Assembly: GCA_001574975.1 (NCBI GenBank)
Contig: KQ965744.1
Coordinates: 141,386 to 205,385, forward strand
DNA from: Gonapodya prolifera JEL478
Taxonomy: Eukaryota; Monoblepharomycota; Monoblepharidomycetes; Monoblepharidales; Gonapodyaceae
Direction of reading: 5' to 3'
DNA length: 64,000 nt
Translations under genes and position numbers: made by a program
The notes under the pieces: model-generated
Databases searched by the model: none
Seen by the model: the letters and a program-made list of their open reading frames with translations, nothing else
Told to the model about the DNA's origin: nothing
Shown: positions 21,836-34,339 of the stretch, piece after piece
Numbering within the stretch: position 1 is the first letter of the stretch
Layout: each line of letters opens with the position of its first letter

Positions 21836-22844
21836 GGGAGGCGACTAAGATCAAAGAGAGAATGAATGCAATATCTCACGCTCGCAGTCGTCGCGCAGCG
21901 CTGAGTTTGCGGGGGCGATCGCTGGGTATGCGCTCGCCAAGTGAAGAAATGAATAGAATCTGCGGTCTGCCTGGGACTAAGCCCGACCCCAACCCTCTAC
22001 CTTACTGAAACAGGGTAACAGCAACCTTTCTTTTGCACATTAATTTGCACTGAAGAACTCAAGAACATGCGGCGCGGAAGGAAATTTTTTGGAGGGGGGT
22101 GGGGATCTTAAGACATGAGGGGATTGAGATTTCACTCGTGCGTTGGGAGCGCGTTCTCCATCGACACATGTTGACATATGTATGCATACCAGAGTGTTTT
22201 TGGTGTGTACATGAGAAGTATTGACTTCCAGTTCCACCCATTGGAGTGAAGGGAGATCGTACAAGGCATGCCCTTCTCCATTGTTGGAGAACTGGCCCAG
22301 AAAATTTCATGGTGTCTTCTACCCACCAAGCGGTACTAACGAGGCGAAGACGAGATAGGCGCTATTGGTACACAGTACCGTCGAGGTGAAGACGAGACAG
22401 GCACTTTAGGTAGCACAGGTTTCCATCCCCTGAGTGCGTATTTCACCATGAACTTCGATTGTAAACACGTGCATTACCTCAGCGAGAGTCTCGGCGATGG
22501 CAGGACCTGGGTTTAGTGTCGGTAGTATCCTCGAAATCATAAGCACTCGAGTCTTTGGGACTTTGAACTAAACATAAATGGACAACTTCGATGCTAGGTC
22601 ATTATTTCCACGGGAAAATTGGAGCAAGGGGGAGTTTATTGGTTGGCAGTGACCGGTATTGTGTGAAGCGACGGATCAAGGAGGGGTCAAACCAAGCCCT
22701 CGCGCTGGCAAAACCGTGTCCATGTGCTTTTTTAATCTGTCCGCAATTTCTGGTCGTAATGATCTTGTGAGGACAGCTGTTGCATTCGACTGTGGCCGCC
22801 ATTTTGTTGGATACCATTTCCGCTGGTCGCACCCTCCGCGCACG
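21836..22844. other. Intergenic stretch containing a tandem repeat
   Basis: About 1 kb between the divergent LRR gene and the uS2m gene. Nothing coding is supported. It holds an imperfect tandem pair at 22334-22418, listed separately. Confidence 0.5.
22334..22418. repeat. Imperfect tandem duplication, about 42 bp x 2
   Basis: Two adjacent units, 22334-22375 and 22376-22418, share GAGGCGAAGACGAGATAGGC versus GAGGTGAAGACGAGACAGGC and similar flanks, differing by a handful of substitutions and one indel. Confidence 0.8.
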
Positions 22845-23996
22845 ATGGCCACGCGTGTCTCCAGGTCGTCGCTTGGTGCGATCGTCTCGCGTGCATCCCG
22901 CTCGCTCGAATCTGCGCCTGCCTGTGCTGCCATCTCCTCCGCTCCGTCCTCAGTTGTGTCCTCTACTCGCTCTCTGTCCTCCAATCCTCCCCGACTCCAA
23001 TCATCTCGCTCTTCCCAGCCATCCTTGTCTTCCCTCCCCCCTCCTCCGTATCCCTGGGCCGTCTCTCCTCCCACTCCGGCAGCTCTCCCGGCCCAACATG
23101 CTCTCTCCATCCCCGCACTCCTCGCGGCCAACCTCCACATCGGTCACTCCGCCAAACTCCTCAACCCGTACATGCTCCCCCACATCTACGGCACCAGGCA
23201 TGGCGTGCACGTCATAAACCTCGAGCGCACACTGCAACTTCTCAGACGGGCAGCAGCTGTTGTCAGAGAGGTCGCAATCGCAGGGGGCTGCATCGTCTTT
23301 GTTGCCGGACGCACGTGGCAGCGCAAGATTGCCGTCGACGCCGCACGGGGATCTGGCACGTACTTTGTCGACATGTGGAAGCCAGGCATCATTTCCAACC
23401 GCGAAAGGGTGCTCAAGCGCAGCGCACAGTTCGACAGCTCGCGTGTCCTCCTCCCATCCCCGGTCGACGACCTGGAAGCCAACCCTGAAGACGCCGACCC
23501 CTCCGACCCCACAATTCCCGCCGTCGACTTACCTCCTCCTCCCCGCTCGGGCCTCGGCGCCTCTTCGATCGAATCGGCCCCACTCCTACACACGCCCTCC
23601 CTCCTCATCCTCCTATCCCTCCCACCCCTCGTTCCTGCGGCACTCGAGGCCGCGTCACACACCGTTCCCACCATCGCCCTCGTCGACACGGACGCCGACC
23701 CCCGCCTAGTCACCTACGCAGTACCAGGAAACGACGACGGCGCGCCGGGCGTGGAGCTGTTTGCGGCCGTGCTGGCCCAGAGTGCCAGGGATGGCTTTGA
23801 AGTCCGTGCGCAGGCGATTGAGGAGGCGAGGGAGGGCAGAGCGGTGCAGATGGCTAGACGCTCGTCGGTTTCGGACTGGGATAGGAGAGGAACCCCGGCC
23901 CAGGCTCAAGCGCAAGCTCAGGCCCAGGCTCAGGCGTCGCGCGAGGCGTTGTTGAGGTTCGCGGGAAGGTCGAGCGAACCAGAGCGTGCAGAGTAG
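22845..23996 (+). CDS. MRP4: Mitochondrial small-subunit ribosomal protein uS2m (yeast Mrp4 type)
   Basis: Component of the mitochondrial ribosome small subunit. Intronless, 383 residues from the Met at 22845. The Arg/Ser/Ala-rich start (ATRVSRSSLGAIVSRASR) is a good mitochondrial presequence. The uS2 core is clear: LLAANLHIGHSAKLLNPYM, then HIYGTRHGVHVINLERTLQL, GGCIVFVAGRTWQRKIAVDA, YFVDMWKPGIISN, and later HTVPTIALVDTDADPRLVTY. A Pro/Asp-rich insert of about 60 residues interrupts the core before the PTIALVDTDAD strand. Near the C-terminus an (Ala-Gln) dipeptide repeat runs about seven times. The frame is open upstream to 22659 but without targeting character, so the internal Met is preferred. 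Confidence 0.88.
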   Translation: MATRVSRSSLGAIVSRASRSLESAPACAAISSAPSSVVSSTRSLSSNPPRLQSSRSSQPSLSSLPPPPYPWAVSPPTPAALPAQHALSIPALLAANLHIGHSAKLLNPYMLPHIYGTRHGVHVINLERTLQLLRRAAAVVREVAIAGGCIVFVAGRTWQRKIAVDAARGSGTYFVDMWKPGIISNRERVLKRSAQFDSSRVLLPSPVDDLEANPEDADPSDPTIPAVDLPPPPRSGLGASSIESAPLLHTPSLLILLSLPPLVPAALEAASHTVPTIALVDTDADPRLVTYAVPGNDDGAPGVELFAAVLAQSARDGFEVRAQAIEEAREGRAVQMARRSSVSDWDRRGTPAQAQAQAQAQAQASREALLRFAGRSSEPERAE

Positions 23997-24256
23997 AGAT
24001 GCTATGACGAACGCTGTATCTTGGGGGTTCTTTTGTGAATATGAAAGAGTTCCCATATCCTTGTCGACGTTGAGTATGTGGTTTGAGATCGTAGGAGGGC
24101 AATGAACAGGTGGAGCGGCGCATCAATTTGAAGGTTGAGATGACGATGATAACGATTTCTCATTACCCATCCCACAAAAGTTGTCCGAAACTATTATGAA
24201 CTGAATTGATATTATTAGAAAGGAACATTACTTCCCCTCCTACCGCCTCTCCCTTC

Positions 24257-27163
24257 TCACGCGGCCACGTGGGCTTCCGCATCCGTCTTCTTCTCGCCCT
24301 CCACATGTCCCGACACCACACCGCCGTTCTCCCTCTGCCACTTGCGGGCCTGGTTGTTCTGCAACCTCAGCGCGAGGGGCACGAAGGCGTACAGGACGAC
24401 CCCGATGGCGAAGAAGATGGTGGAGAGCGTCAGGCCGGGCACGTATTGTGGGGCGTCGGAGTTGGGGAAGAGGAAAGGGCTGATGGGTGTGAAGGTTCAT
24501 GTGTGCAAAGGTAATGGTGTGGTGAGGAGAATGGTGTGAAGGAAGGATGGGGTGGGAAGACTTACGCGATGATGGAGGCGATGGCTTGGCACACAAGCAG
24601 GGACGAGATTCCAATACCCACTTGGGTGGCGCCTTTGAGTGTCGTACCGCCTTAAGTGAACGAGTTGGTTAGATAATCTATTTCACAGGACAGAACACAT
24701 GTGAGATCATCACTCACGGAAGTTCACAAATACGGGGTAGGCGCCAACCTGGATTGCAACGAGGTTGAAACGATGTCAACGTAAGTACTTGAAAAATGAG
24801 GAAGAAGAATCTACCCACTTGCAACGATGTCATGAAGTAGAGACCATAACGAGCGTTGTTCGAAATGAATCCCGCGCTGTCATCGTTCAACGGAATGAGC
24901 ACTCTTCGTGTGGACTTCGCCAAAGTGAACAATCACCTTGTGGCGCTTGGCGGGTCCCTCGCCGCGAACACTTGGAGTGCGTATCCCAAAGTGGAAACAA
25001 TCCCCGGGATGAGTCCGTGCCAGACACGTTCACGTGTGTAGTCGCTGTGGGAACTCCATGCTACGTAGTAGAAGGCGCCCATGAAGTTGGGCCAGGCCGA
25101 TGCGAGGTTCTGGGATATTCCGGTTTCGATAAGAATGGGCTCGACAACTATTTTAAACGACTTGTTTAACTCACGGCGGAGAGCGATGTGGTGTAACCCA
25201 AACCGCTAGCAAAGAGAGAAACAAGGTATTGTAACGAGAGCGCGTGAGACGCGGAAATGTGAATGCAATGAATCCATACTCACAATAAGATCGAAGGGAG
25301 GAAGTTGGCGGCACCGAGAATTCCAATAGATGCGCAGATGTAGGTCAACATGAACTGTTGGTGACAAATCGATGAGTTTCAATCATCGTCGCCAGAGAGT
25401 CAGCGAAAACTTACAAGCCAGTGGGCGGGCTGTGTGAACACAGAGATGGCTTCTTCCCAGACGAAAGTCTTGTCGTTCATGGAGGGAGCGTGGGCTGGCA
25501 TTCGACGGATGGCGATGCTGCAAGGAGGGACTTTGTGTAAGTCGTGGCCGTTCCCACCATGGCAAACTATACCCACTCTTGCTCCTCGGGCGTCAAGTAA
25601 GTAGTGGGAGAGTGAGGGAACTCCAAGAGCAAGAAGAAGGCGGCGACGCCGAGGATAACGGCGGGGATACCCTGCGAATTGTGCAGTTGGATCAGAGGCA
25701 TTCCCTCAATGCAGACACTGACAAAGTACACACCTCGATAATGAACACCCATTGCCAAGCTTTGAGACCGCCCACTCCGTTCCTATTGTCAGTGCATTTA
25801 GGTGAAGCTCAAGCAAACGTCAAAGAACCAGTAGGTGGTTGGAATATCAACGCACAGTTTTTCCATGGCGAGCGCAAGAAGACCGGACACACCACCTTTA
25901 ACAGCAACGTTGGTGTTACACCGTTCATTGAAATACTTCGAAACTCGGCATGACTTACCAGCGCAGCCCGATGCGGCGTAAAAGACACCATTGCGGAAAG
26001 CCTTCTCAGTCGGCTTGAACCAGAAACTGCAATGAAATCATTATAAGCTTCGAGGCAGTCATAGTCGAGTTCAAGCCTCGTGATACTCACGAGAAGTAGT
26101 AGAAGACACCTGGGATGAGCCCTGCCTCGCAAAGACCGAGGAAAAATCGGGCGGCGAGCAGCCCTGCAGCGTTCTTGACTGCGGCCATGCAAATGACTAC
26201 GATGCCCCAGGACACCATCTGAATTTTTTTGTCCGTTGATAGAGTTTCGGTAGACTCCAAGTGTTTGAATCACTTACAATTCTCGCGAGCCTATGAGTGT
26301 GAAATAAAACAGGTCACACCACGACTAGCAGATATGACGCCACGATTGAACGTACCAGATACGAGCGGAGAACTTTTTCAACCTGAGAAAACGACGCTAG
26401 CATTACTCTCTGCTTAACCTTCAGCGCCTTTTCACAATACTCACGCAATGTTACTCGGGATCTCGCCCACTAAGAATCCAAAGAAAGCCAGAGATATAGC
26501 CCAGTTATACTCAACCCCTTGAGTGCCGAGACTTTTTTCAATAGAGTCTTCGGTTCTGATCAGAAAAAACCCGTCGGAAATTGGCAAATCTAGAATGATG
26601 AACAAATTCATACCCGGTGCTGGCAGGGGAAACGCAATGAGGGACAATGCGGATACCAAAGGTCAGCGAGACTCACTTCAAGACTTTTACGTTAGCGAGG
26701 TTGACACGGTCGATGTAAGCGATGATGTACATAAAGCTGAGACAGATTGCTGTGTCTCAGTTTGACTAAAACACGGAGAAGGCGAGTATAACTCACAAGA
26801 CGATGGTTGTAATTCGAAGGTCCAGCTTCCGAACTGCGGATTTGAGTGTTGTCAGTACTCTCACGACTTGGAGACCGGGCAAATGCGAATTACGAACCAA
26901 GTCTGCGTTCGACAGCCGGGTCCCACGATACTGGCGGTCTATCAGAGTGGGTCGTTTTTAATGAAACGCCGACAGTTGAACAGTGGCGATTCTAAGCAAA
27001 CACACAATTGTTTGTCTTCTTCTGTCTCGAGACTTCCATCTGAACCACGAGCGGGTCGCAGAAATAGGCGAATATCGTAGCTTCCCGTCTCGACAACATC
27101 GCGGGGACTGCAGGAGGGGTCGACAGAGGGGCGGTCCTTGTGAGTGTTGTTCTCCCACGTCAC
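24257..27163 (-). CDS. MFS transporter, allantoate permease (Dal5/ACS) family
   Basis: Twelve-helix plasma-membrane transporter of organic anions or small peptides/vitamins in the anion:cation symporter family. It is spread over at least ten small exons. Signature segments in order: WDPAVERRL joined to RKLDLRITTIVL (N-terminal cytosolic lead), GVEYNWAISLAFFGFLVGEIPSNIA (helix 2 with the family's YN.A..FF..Y pattern), an exon region near 26000-26200 with the helix 4-5 loop, AVILGVAAFFLLLEFPHSPTTYLTPEEQEW (helix 6 and the loop), NDKTFVWEEAISVFTQPAHW (start of the second half), GFISNNARYGLYFMTSLQ, and SDAPQYVPGLTLSTIFFAIGVV (last helix), ending with a Lys/Glu tail. The 5' start (Met at 27163) is tentative. 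Substrate cannot be read from sequence. Confidence 0.75.
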
Positions 27164-28169
27164 GCTGAACGTTTTGAATTCACCCGTAGTAAGGCATGGT
27201 GGAGTGTATTGCGGGAGCAGACTTCCGCGGTTTTTGAAGGAGCTCTGGACCGCGTGCCGCCGGCAAAAACGCTCCCGACGACAAGGAGTTTTGTACCCAA
27301 TCGAGCCTCATGCCTCAAAACAGAAACTTTGCCCTACCTCTCCCTTCCTCCCAGAATGGCCGAAAAATCACATCGACAGACATTCTCAGTGGCTGTATGC
27401 TCACTAATAACAAACCCCCTTGGCTGACGTAATTACATCAAATTCATGACATGTGGGGGGCCGCAGCAATAGTGCCGGGAGACAGCCCCCCGGGAGACGT
27501 CGGGAAAGCTGCGATTGGTACAGGTTATGAAAACGACAACCGTCAAATTCCGCATTGTCGCAAGACCAAAGCACATGGGACGAATATATTGCACACTCCC
27601 GTCCTCTCTGGTTTTCCAGGCTAGAAAGGTGAGACATCAACCAGAATGGACAGCAGCGGGTTCATTCAACCTAGCCATAAAATGGCACCTTTGAGTACAG
27701 AGGGACTTTGCGGTCAAAATCTAATTTTTCGGCTAACATATTGGCAAAGTCAGATTTCGACTTGGCAAAGTTAAATCTCCCTTCTCACCTTAATTCTGGC
27801 CTGCTTACATGCGATAGGAGATTTGACCATGGAAATGCATAGAAAGTACCAATGAGCATGAAGAAATGTTTGAGAAGGTTGCCGAAAGTTGGCGATGAAT
27901 TTGTGCTACATCCATATGTCGTACGACACAGAACAGAGTGTCATCGGTTAAGATGACCATAAAGGGAATCATTTGTGAAATTACCGGTAGTTTCTAGACA
28001 TTATACAGTATCTATGTACATTATTGGCAACGGAGCTCGTAAAACGGTGATTCTAATGTGGGGCCGATATGACCCAACTCTCTCTACGAGACTTCTTTCA
28101 CACGAATTCCTCAGCAGTATGTCCAATATGATGTCCAAACTCTTGGCACTCAATCCTCGGCCCTGGACT
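27164..28169. other. Intergenic stretch, no supported gene
   Basis: About 1 kb, AT-richer than the flanking genes. Short frames only. Around 27476-27500 the motif CCGGGAGAC occurs twice, separated by a C run. Confidence 0.5.
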
Positions 28170-28604
28170 CTACGACCCCAGTGTCCGAAAAGCGTCGAGG
28201 GTACTACGGTAACACTCCGCAAACATTGTGTGGTCTTTCTGCTCTTTCGTAAGAATGGAAACTTCGCTCGAGATAGCTGCCTGAGTGGGCGTGGCTGTTG
28301 AAGGTGAGACCTTCTGAAGTCGGAGAATGGAGATGTCAGACCAAAACCGGCGGTGAAAGCGTCGAGGAGTGCTCACCTTCGCCTCCGACGAATTATGTTC
28401 GTCCAGAGCACCTCCTTGCTCATTCCTAAGGCCAACCATCTGGAGAGTGGCTGGAGAGTCCAACAACTCTCTGAGCTCTGCATCTCGAGCGATTTGCCCC
28501 TTCACCCGTTTCTTTCCCGAACCATTAGCCGATGCGCGAGAAGATGGCGAGAATCTGTGGGCCTTCGCCGCCTTTTTCTGGCTGGAAGCCGCGATTCCGG
28601 GCAT
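28170..28604 (-). CDS. Small basic, Ser/Ala-rich protein, unknown
   Basis: Not recognised. From the Met at 28604 it reads [20 protein letters not shown], a Lys/Arg-rich stretch ([20 protein letters not shown]), [20 protein letters not shown], and a C-terminal part with [22 protein letters not shown] good GTGAGC donor and a CTTCAG acceptor bound a stretch of about 65 nt (near 28315-28375) that probably is an intron, although the frame stays open through it. Its start lies 97 nt from the RLP24 start on the other strand, so the pair probably shares a promoter. The basic N-half suggests a nuclear or nucleolar protein, by composition only. Confidence 0.5.
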   Translation of the reverse strand: MPGIAASSQKKAAKAHRFSPSSRASANGSGKKRVKGQIARDAELRELLDSPATLQMVGLRNEQGGALDEHNSSEAKVSTPRRFHRRFWSDISILRLQKVSPSTATPTQAAISSEVSILTKEQKDHTMFAECYRSTLDAFRTLGS

Positions 28605-28701
28605 TGGGAAAGCTTCGTGGCGGCTGCTGTGGCCACTGATCCACTTTGAAGAGAAAATTATTCGTTTCCCGTTGAACTCGCACTGTGACTCTCGCTTCGA
28701 G

Positions 28702-29443
28702 ATGGTGCGGATCGACAAGTGCTACTTCTGCTCATCGACAATATACCCAGGCCATGGTATCAACTTCGTCCGGAATGACTCGAAGGTGAGCTCTCAGCAG
28801 CTGTGGGCCTCGACTTTGAAACCATCTCACTCGTTTCTCCCCACGCGGGCTACTAATGATGCTACCTCTGCTTAAGATATTCCGTTTCTGCCGCTCGAAA
28901 TGCCACAAAAACTTCAAAATGAAACGGAATCCTCGGAAAGTTCGATGGACCAAGGCCTTCAGGAAAGCCGCGGGCAAGGAGATGGTCATTGTGAGTTTTC
29001 ATCGAACACGAAAGTGTATTGCAAGACTTCACGTTGCTCTCCATCGTTCCAGGACTCCACATTCGAGTTTGAGAAGCGGCGAAACGTGCCTGTACGGTAC
29101 GATCGTGAAACTATGGCGACCACGATCAAAGCGATGAAACGGGTGCTGGAAATTCGGAAGAAGCGTGAACGAGCCTTCACACTGAAACGGTGAGAGCTCC
29201 ATAAAAGTCAGAGAATTGAATCAACATCGTTGAGCACTCTTCACCTGCCGCAGAGTATCCACTGCCCTGGAGAAGGCTCGCGCCGACTCCCTCAAACTTC
29301 TCCAAAAAGACAAAGAATACACTGGGCTCCAGGTCAACCTGGTTTCGAGCAAGTCGAAGGTCACGGCAGATGGAGCCAAGGAGAAGCTTCGGAAGGAGAA
29401 GGTGGCAGTCGCCCAGACAGCGACGGACATGGAGATAGTGTAA
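28702..29443 (+). CDS. RLP24: Ribosome biogenesis protein RLP24
   Basis: eL24-like assembly factor of pre-60S particles; it recruits the AAA-ATPase Drg1 and is later swapped for eL24. Four exons (28702-28785, 28877-28990, 29053-29189, 29254-29443) give 174 residues in one frame. The zinc-ribbon cysteines are C7, C10, C33 and C37 ([16 protein letters not shown] and [12 protein letters not shown]). Then come [20 protein letters not shown], the [16 protein letters not shown] block typical of RLP24 rather than eL24, and a Lys/Ala-rich helical C-terminus. Introns are about 62-91 nt. Confidence 0.95.
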
Positions 29444-29592
29444 TGGGTATAGACTTTTTTAGACTCAGCATACGTGTACATACAAAATTGCGTTTGATCA
29501 AGTGTTTGTTGACTAGGATATAATGAGGGTTGCTGAATGTCAAACCTTTTTGGCTAAAGAACACGAAGAGCAAACTTGAACAATAGGAAAGA

Positions 29593-32500
29593 TCATTTAC
29601 CAACAGAGTGACGTCTGTACCCACCTTTCTTGTTCCCCTGCTCGCCACCACCGTCCTGAACCGCACCGGGCGTCCCTTGAGAGCCAGCTGCCACAACCTT
29701 GTCTTTCCCCTCCTTCCTTGCCTTCTCACCCTGCGCCATGCTATCGTAGACTCTTCGTCGCATGATTAGCCTCGCTTGATTTCGCATCTTGCCCTGCCAG
29801 GTTTTCGACACTCGGGGCGTCGGTCGCGCCTCGTCGGCATCCTCCAGTCGATCTAGCGGATTTGCCGAGTTGAACCGTTTCTCGTAAAGAGGGCGTAAAA
29901 TAGCAATGACCTGCGCAGGGTCGGCGATTGGAGGGAAAGGTGGTGGAACAGGATACTGGTGAGCAGCGGACATATCGGCGGCTGATAGCGACGACGAGTT
30001 GTCCAAAGGTTCTCGCTTGAGGAGCATGGCTCGCAATTTGGACTTTGTGGACTCGGCCTTCTTGCGCCAAAGTTCGGGTGGGATCTGGAACGAGCCAATG
30101 ATAAAGACACGTTCTCAGATGATTGCAACCCCTTTGTCGTGACTCACTTGCACTGTTTCAATTCCCATCTCTTTTAAACCCAAAAGGTCGAACTCCGGGT
30201 CACCAAGATTGCCGAGAATGAAAGCATCGTCATCCTCCAGCCAATCTCCCTTTTCCACGTCCTCCCCCGCCAGTGTTTCAAGCTGAAGCAACTGTTCCAA
30301 CTTGATTTCAAGCTTACTCCGCAAATCAGCTACCTTCTGACCGTGCCGGAGGACATCCACCCGAATATAATGTGAGAGCTGGTTCAGAGAGGAAACACCA
30401 TTATGCAGGAGGGCATGCCGTAAGATATCCTAAGCGAACGAAGGCGGTTCGAAATGACCTCACGATAGCAATAGCCCCAGGCACACCGACCTCATCCGAC
30501 ATTTTCCCACCGTACCCATCCATGTACACTCTGGCCAACTTTCCTAAGTTCATCAGGTATTGTCCCATAACTCCGGCAATTTCGCGAAGTGCATCGCCGC
30601 TGGAACTCTGAAAACCATTGTGCACCAAGATTCGTCCCGCAGAGCGACGAAGTAGCTGCTCGGCAGTAGTTGCGGTGAGCAAAGGCTTCGCACGGAGATG
30701 TCGAGATTTCTTGTAGCCTGGGGGGTTGGGCCGTTCACTATCGGAGGGTGGATGCTGGGATTGCGAACCAGGTTGTTCGTTCTGGGCGCAAAATATGTCA
30801 TCAAGGAGAAGCCCACCGCGCCTTCCGTTGGCCAACTCACCACTTTGGCAACAATTTTGGAGTGAATTTCTTGCACCTTTCTAAACTCAAGCACATTCTG
30901 GTCCATTCGCCCAGCAAGTCCTTTCCCCTCCTTTCCCGAAGGGTAAGGCGTCGCTTTGGCATAGTCTGCGTATGTTGTGGGAGACCTTTCATCCAAGAAG
31001 AACGTTACATAGCTCCATCATGGGGAGCTGTGCATGCGGGATACGTACCTTTTCCGTTCACCATGATCCCCCTGAACCGCTCTTCTTCCGCTCCACATCT
31101 CCAAGTCCGGCACCCAACCCCCCCACCCGACATCACACTTCCCGCGAACTTCCATATCTGGCACCACCGCAGCCGGAAAATAGAGCTCCGGAAGAAACAG
31201 CCCGTCGCTGTCATCCAACGCACTGTCCAAATACAACGTGCCTCTGTCCCTCGGTTGTTCTCCTCGGGCCGACCGTTTTCCTTTCTCCTTGCCATTAACC
31301 AACGCGTGGCTCTTCGTCCCATCATCGTCGTTTTGAACATCCCAGCGACCAACGACAATGCTTCCTGCCCACCTCCGCCTCGCCCTCTCAGCTTCTTCAA
31401 CAAACTTTCCCATCTCCTCTCGCGTTCTCACAATCGATTCTCGCTCTCCAAACGCCCCGCGACCTTGCTTATTCGGTGTCGGGAAGTACGCTTCGACTTG
31501 TGTGAGGCGCGCTCCGAACGTCGCAGATCGCCAGGCCAGCTCTTGTGTGTCCACGATAGGCGGGGATTCCGGAGGTTCCGCCGACGGTGCAGCAGGTATG
31601 TCATTTATCAAGTCCTCCAGTGTAGGCTCCACATCCGGATCCAGTTGTTGGTGCGGCTTGTTCTCCGAAGCAGATCCATCAACCGGTGGCGTTGAAGGCC
31701 TGGGCGATTCGCGCGACGATTCCGATTCCCCAATGACTCCAAACTCGACCGTCTCAACCACCGAATCATCAACTATGTTGTTGCCATGGGTGGCATCATC
31801 CGACACATCCATGGCGTCCGATTCATCTCGTTGGTCTTGCGTCTCATTAACATTGCCAGCACCCGCCTTTCCATTAGCGTCATTCCCCAAAGCGGAGGGT
31901 CCGTTGCTGCTCAGAAGGCCTTTGTCTCCCGTTCCCTTTTCCGAATGACCCGTTGACCGATTCTCCTCTGTCGCGTGCTCGTTGTTCCCGTCCAACATAT
32001 CCATTCTCTGACCATTGTCAAACATCGGATTCAGTGGACTATCGCTCAAATCGCCCGAGAAGAGACCCAGCGCTTGCGCCAAATCCCTGTCATAGTCATC
32101 CGACCCTTCGAACCCCAAGCTGTTCGAGCCCAAGTGACTCGCAACACCATTCTGCACTTCGGGCGTTCGGCGGTCCATGGTGTGCGCCGGAGTACCCCCG
32201 GCGCTCAAATGTTCGCCTTCGCCTTCAAGGGGATCAGATGCGAGGGGGAACATGTCATCGGCTCGTGCACCCTTGCTGGCCGGCGCTCCTTTGGAAGGCG
32301 CCTTTTTGGACTTGCCCCCTTTGGCCGACCGCTGATGACTATGTGCATTCTTCTTGGAAGATTTGGATTTGGAAGCTCCAACGCGTGAGCCCGGAATCGT
32401 CTTGGTCGAGCGACCTGACGCTCGGTTTGAAGAGTCCACAGCGTTCTCTGAGCAAAATAAAGTCCGAAAGAGAGCCCCCGGAAGTTTGACATGTTGCTCA

Positions 32501-34076
32501 AAAGAAGCAACAAGAACTGTTTCTCATCTCACCTTCGTCGCTCTCCTCGTCCGCGTCCGCTGCTTCCGCCGCCTGCGGTTCCTCATACCCCTGCATCCTC
32601 GCGACGATACGCACCGTGATTTTGATATCCGGCACGGCCTTAAGAAGCTCCTCTGCGCGATCCCGCATGGCGTCCGCGTGGGCCCGGAAAATGGATCCTT
32701 TGGGATTGTAAGCGTGTGCGTTGGCCCAGATCAGGTTCAGGTCCTGCGCAAAGTGCGATTTGGAAATGTATTGAAGGTTTTTGAGGTTCTTGGACATGGT
32801 GCCCAAATCCATCGGTCGCTTTACAACTGTGGGGGCGGAAGACACTCTTCAAATCCGACCCCTCTCTAACAGCAAATCGAATCGCAAGAAAGGACATACC
32901 GTCGTAGTAATCCGGAACGTCCTTCTTCTGCACCTTTGTCAAAAAGGGGTACGAATGCTCCTTGTACGCCTTGAGCTCGTTCAACACCTTCTCCAGGGCT
33001 TCGTACAGCTCTTCCTGGCCCACGCGTGACTCGGAGCCCCATTTGGACCGTGTCGAGGACGGGCGGACTTCGGCAAGGAGGGCTCTCATTTCGCGCGCCA
33101 GCGCGGGAGGCAGCTTGGCGTCGATCTCGGCGACGAGGTACTGGATGTGTTGTGGCATAAATCGCATGTTCACGCGCACTCGTCAACAGAACGCCGGCCA
33201 CAATAATGTGAAGCTCACCTTTCGCCCGGCAAGCCCCGCGTCCGTTTGCGTAGTTGTGTTCCCGTGTCGCTGTCCCCCCACGCCATTGGCGGTCTGGTTG
33301 CCCTGTCCGTCAGTCCCGGGTCCCGAACCCGAGGTCGACGCCGCGCCGGACGCGCTGGCTCGAACGCGATCCTGCTCGATCCGGTCTGTATATCGTTGAT
33401 AAATGGTGCGGAACATTTGAGGTTCCTGCTCGAGCGTGTAAAACCGGGTGTCGAGCGGTGGAATCGGGACTGATGATTTTATCATGAGGACATGACATTC
33501 AAAAGAAGCAGTATTAAAAAAGATTCCTTGCTCGAGGCAAGACGAGAACCGATGGATCCTGGACTCACTTGGATTCTGGGGGGCAAGTTCATTGGCATTC
33601 GATTTCTGAGAGTGGGTATCGAGTTCGCCATTCTCCGGAATCCCCGCCACCTCCAACCGTTTCTTGCCAAAATCACGCATCTCTTGCGACGGCGGAGGAT
33701 GGACTGAATCAGTCTGGGCGAAAACGTACGGTACCAGTTGTTCATAGAGCAAGGTCCGGACTCGCAAGGATGCCCGCAACACGTCGTCCCGGGACGGCGG
33801 CGTGCCCGCAGTTTCCGCAGAAGGTGTGCCATTCGTGTCTGCGTGTTCTTGGGCCGGAAGATGTGGAAATGTTGCGAGGATTGCATCACAGTCTGGGGTG
33901 ATGAAACTCTGGAAGAGCTCGGGCGATTCCAGGCCCCGCTTGAAAACTGAGTACTCCGTAGCCGATAGAAAGCGTCGTACGACTCCCGCCTGGTCGAGGG
34001 ACTCGCACGCTCTTTGCTTCTGGTCCATTGTGACAAGACCTTCCAGGCAATCAACCCTATCATATGCATGACCCAA
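29593..34076 (-). CDS. SPT7: SAGA complex subunit SPT7 (bromodomain plus histone fold)
   Basis: Core structural subunit of the SAGA transcription coactivator. The N-terminal region ([20 protein letters not shown]) and a linker precede the bromodomain at about 32770-32990: [20 protein letters not shown], then [15 protein letters not shown] and [14 protein letters not shown] long acidic, Ser-rich low-complexity segment follows. The second half has the conserved VEAYFPTPN and [17 protein letters not shown] segments, a histone fold near 30490-30690 ([40 protein letters not shown]) that pairs with a TAF10-type partner, and [13 protein letters not shown]-like sequence. The tail ends in a Gly/Lys-rich stretch at 29593. 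Domain order bromodomain then histone fold is diagnostic. An in-frame Met at 34028 is an alternative start. Roughly ten introns; boundaries approximate. Confidence 0.88.
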
Positions 34077-34339
34077 CTGACCTCAACTTTCCAAACCGAG
34101 ATATACGTAAAATAAATAGCACCAAAATGGAACAAAAATCGATCAGTTCTCCGACTAATGTATGCAAGCCTTTTGTGGGTTGAAGGCTCTTTGCAAAAAT
34201 TACCGATTTATTTTGACCATGAAATGTTTTTACAGTCCCTGCTTTTCTCGAAGAAGCACCTTGTTGAAAGAGGAGATTGTGGAACTGAGGACGATGACGG
34301 ACCAAAGCAACCACCCTCCGGGAAGAGAAGACGACTCTG

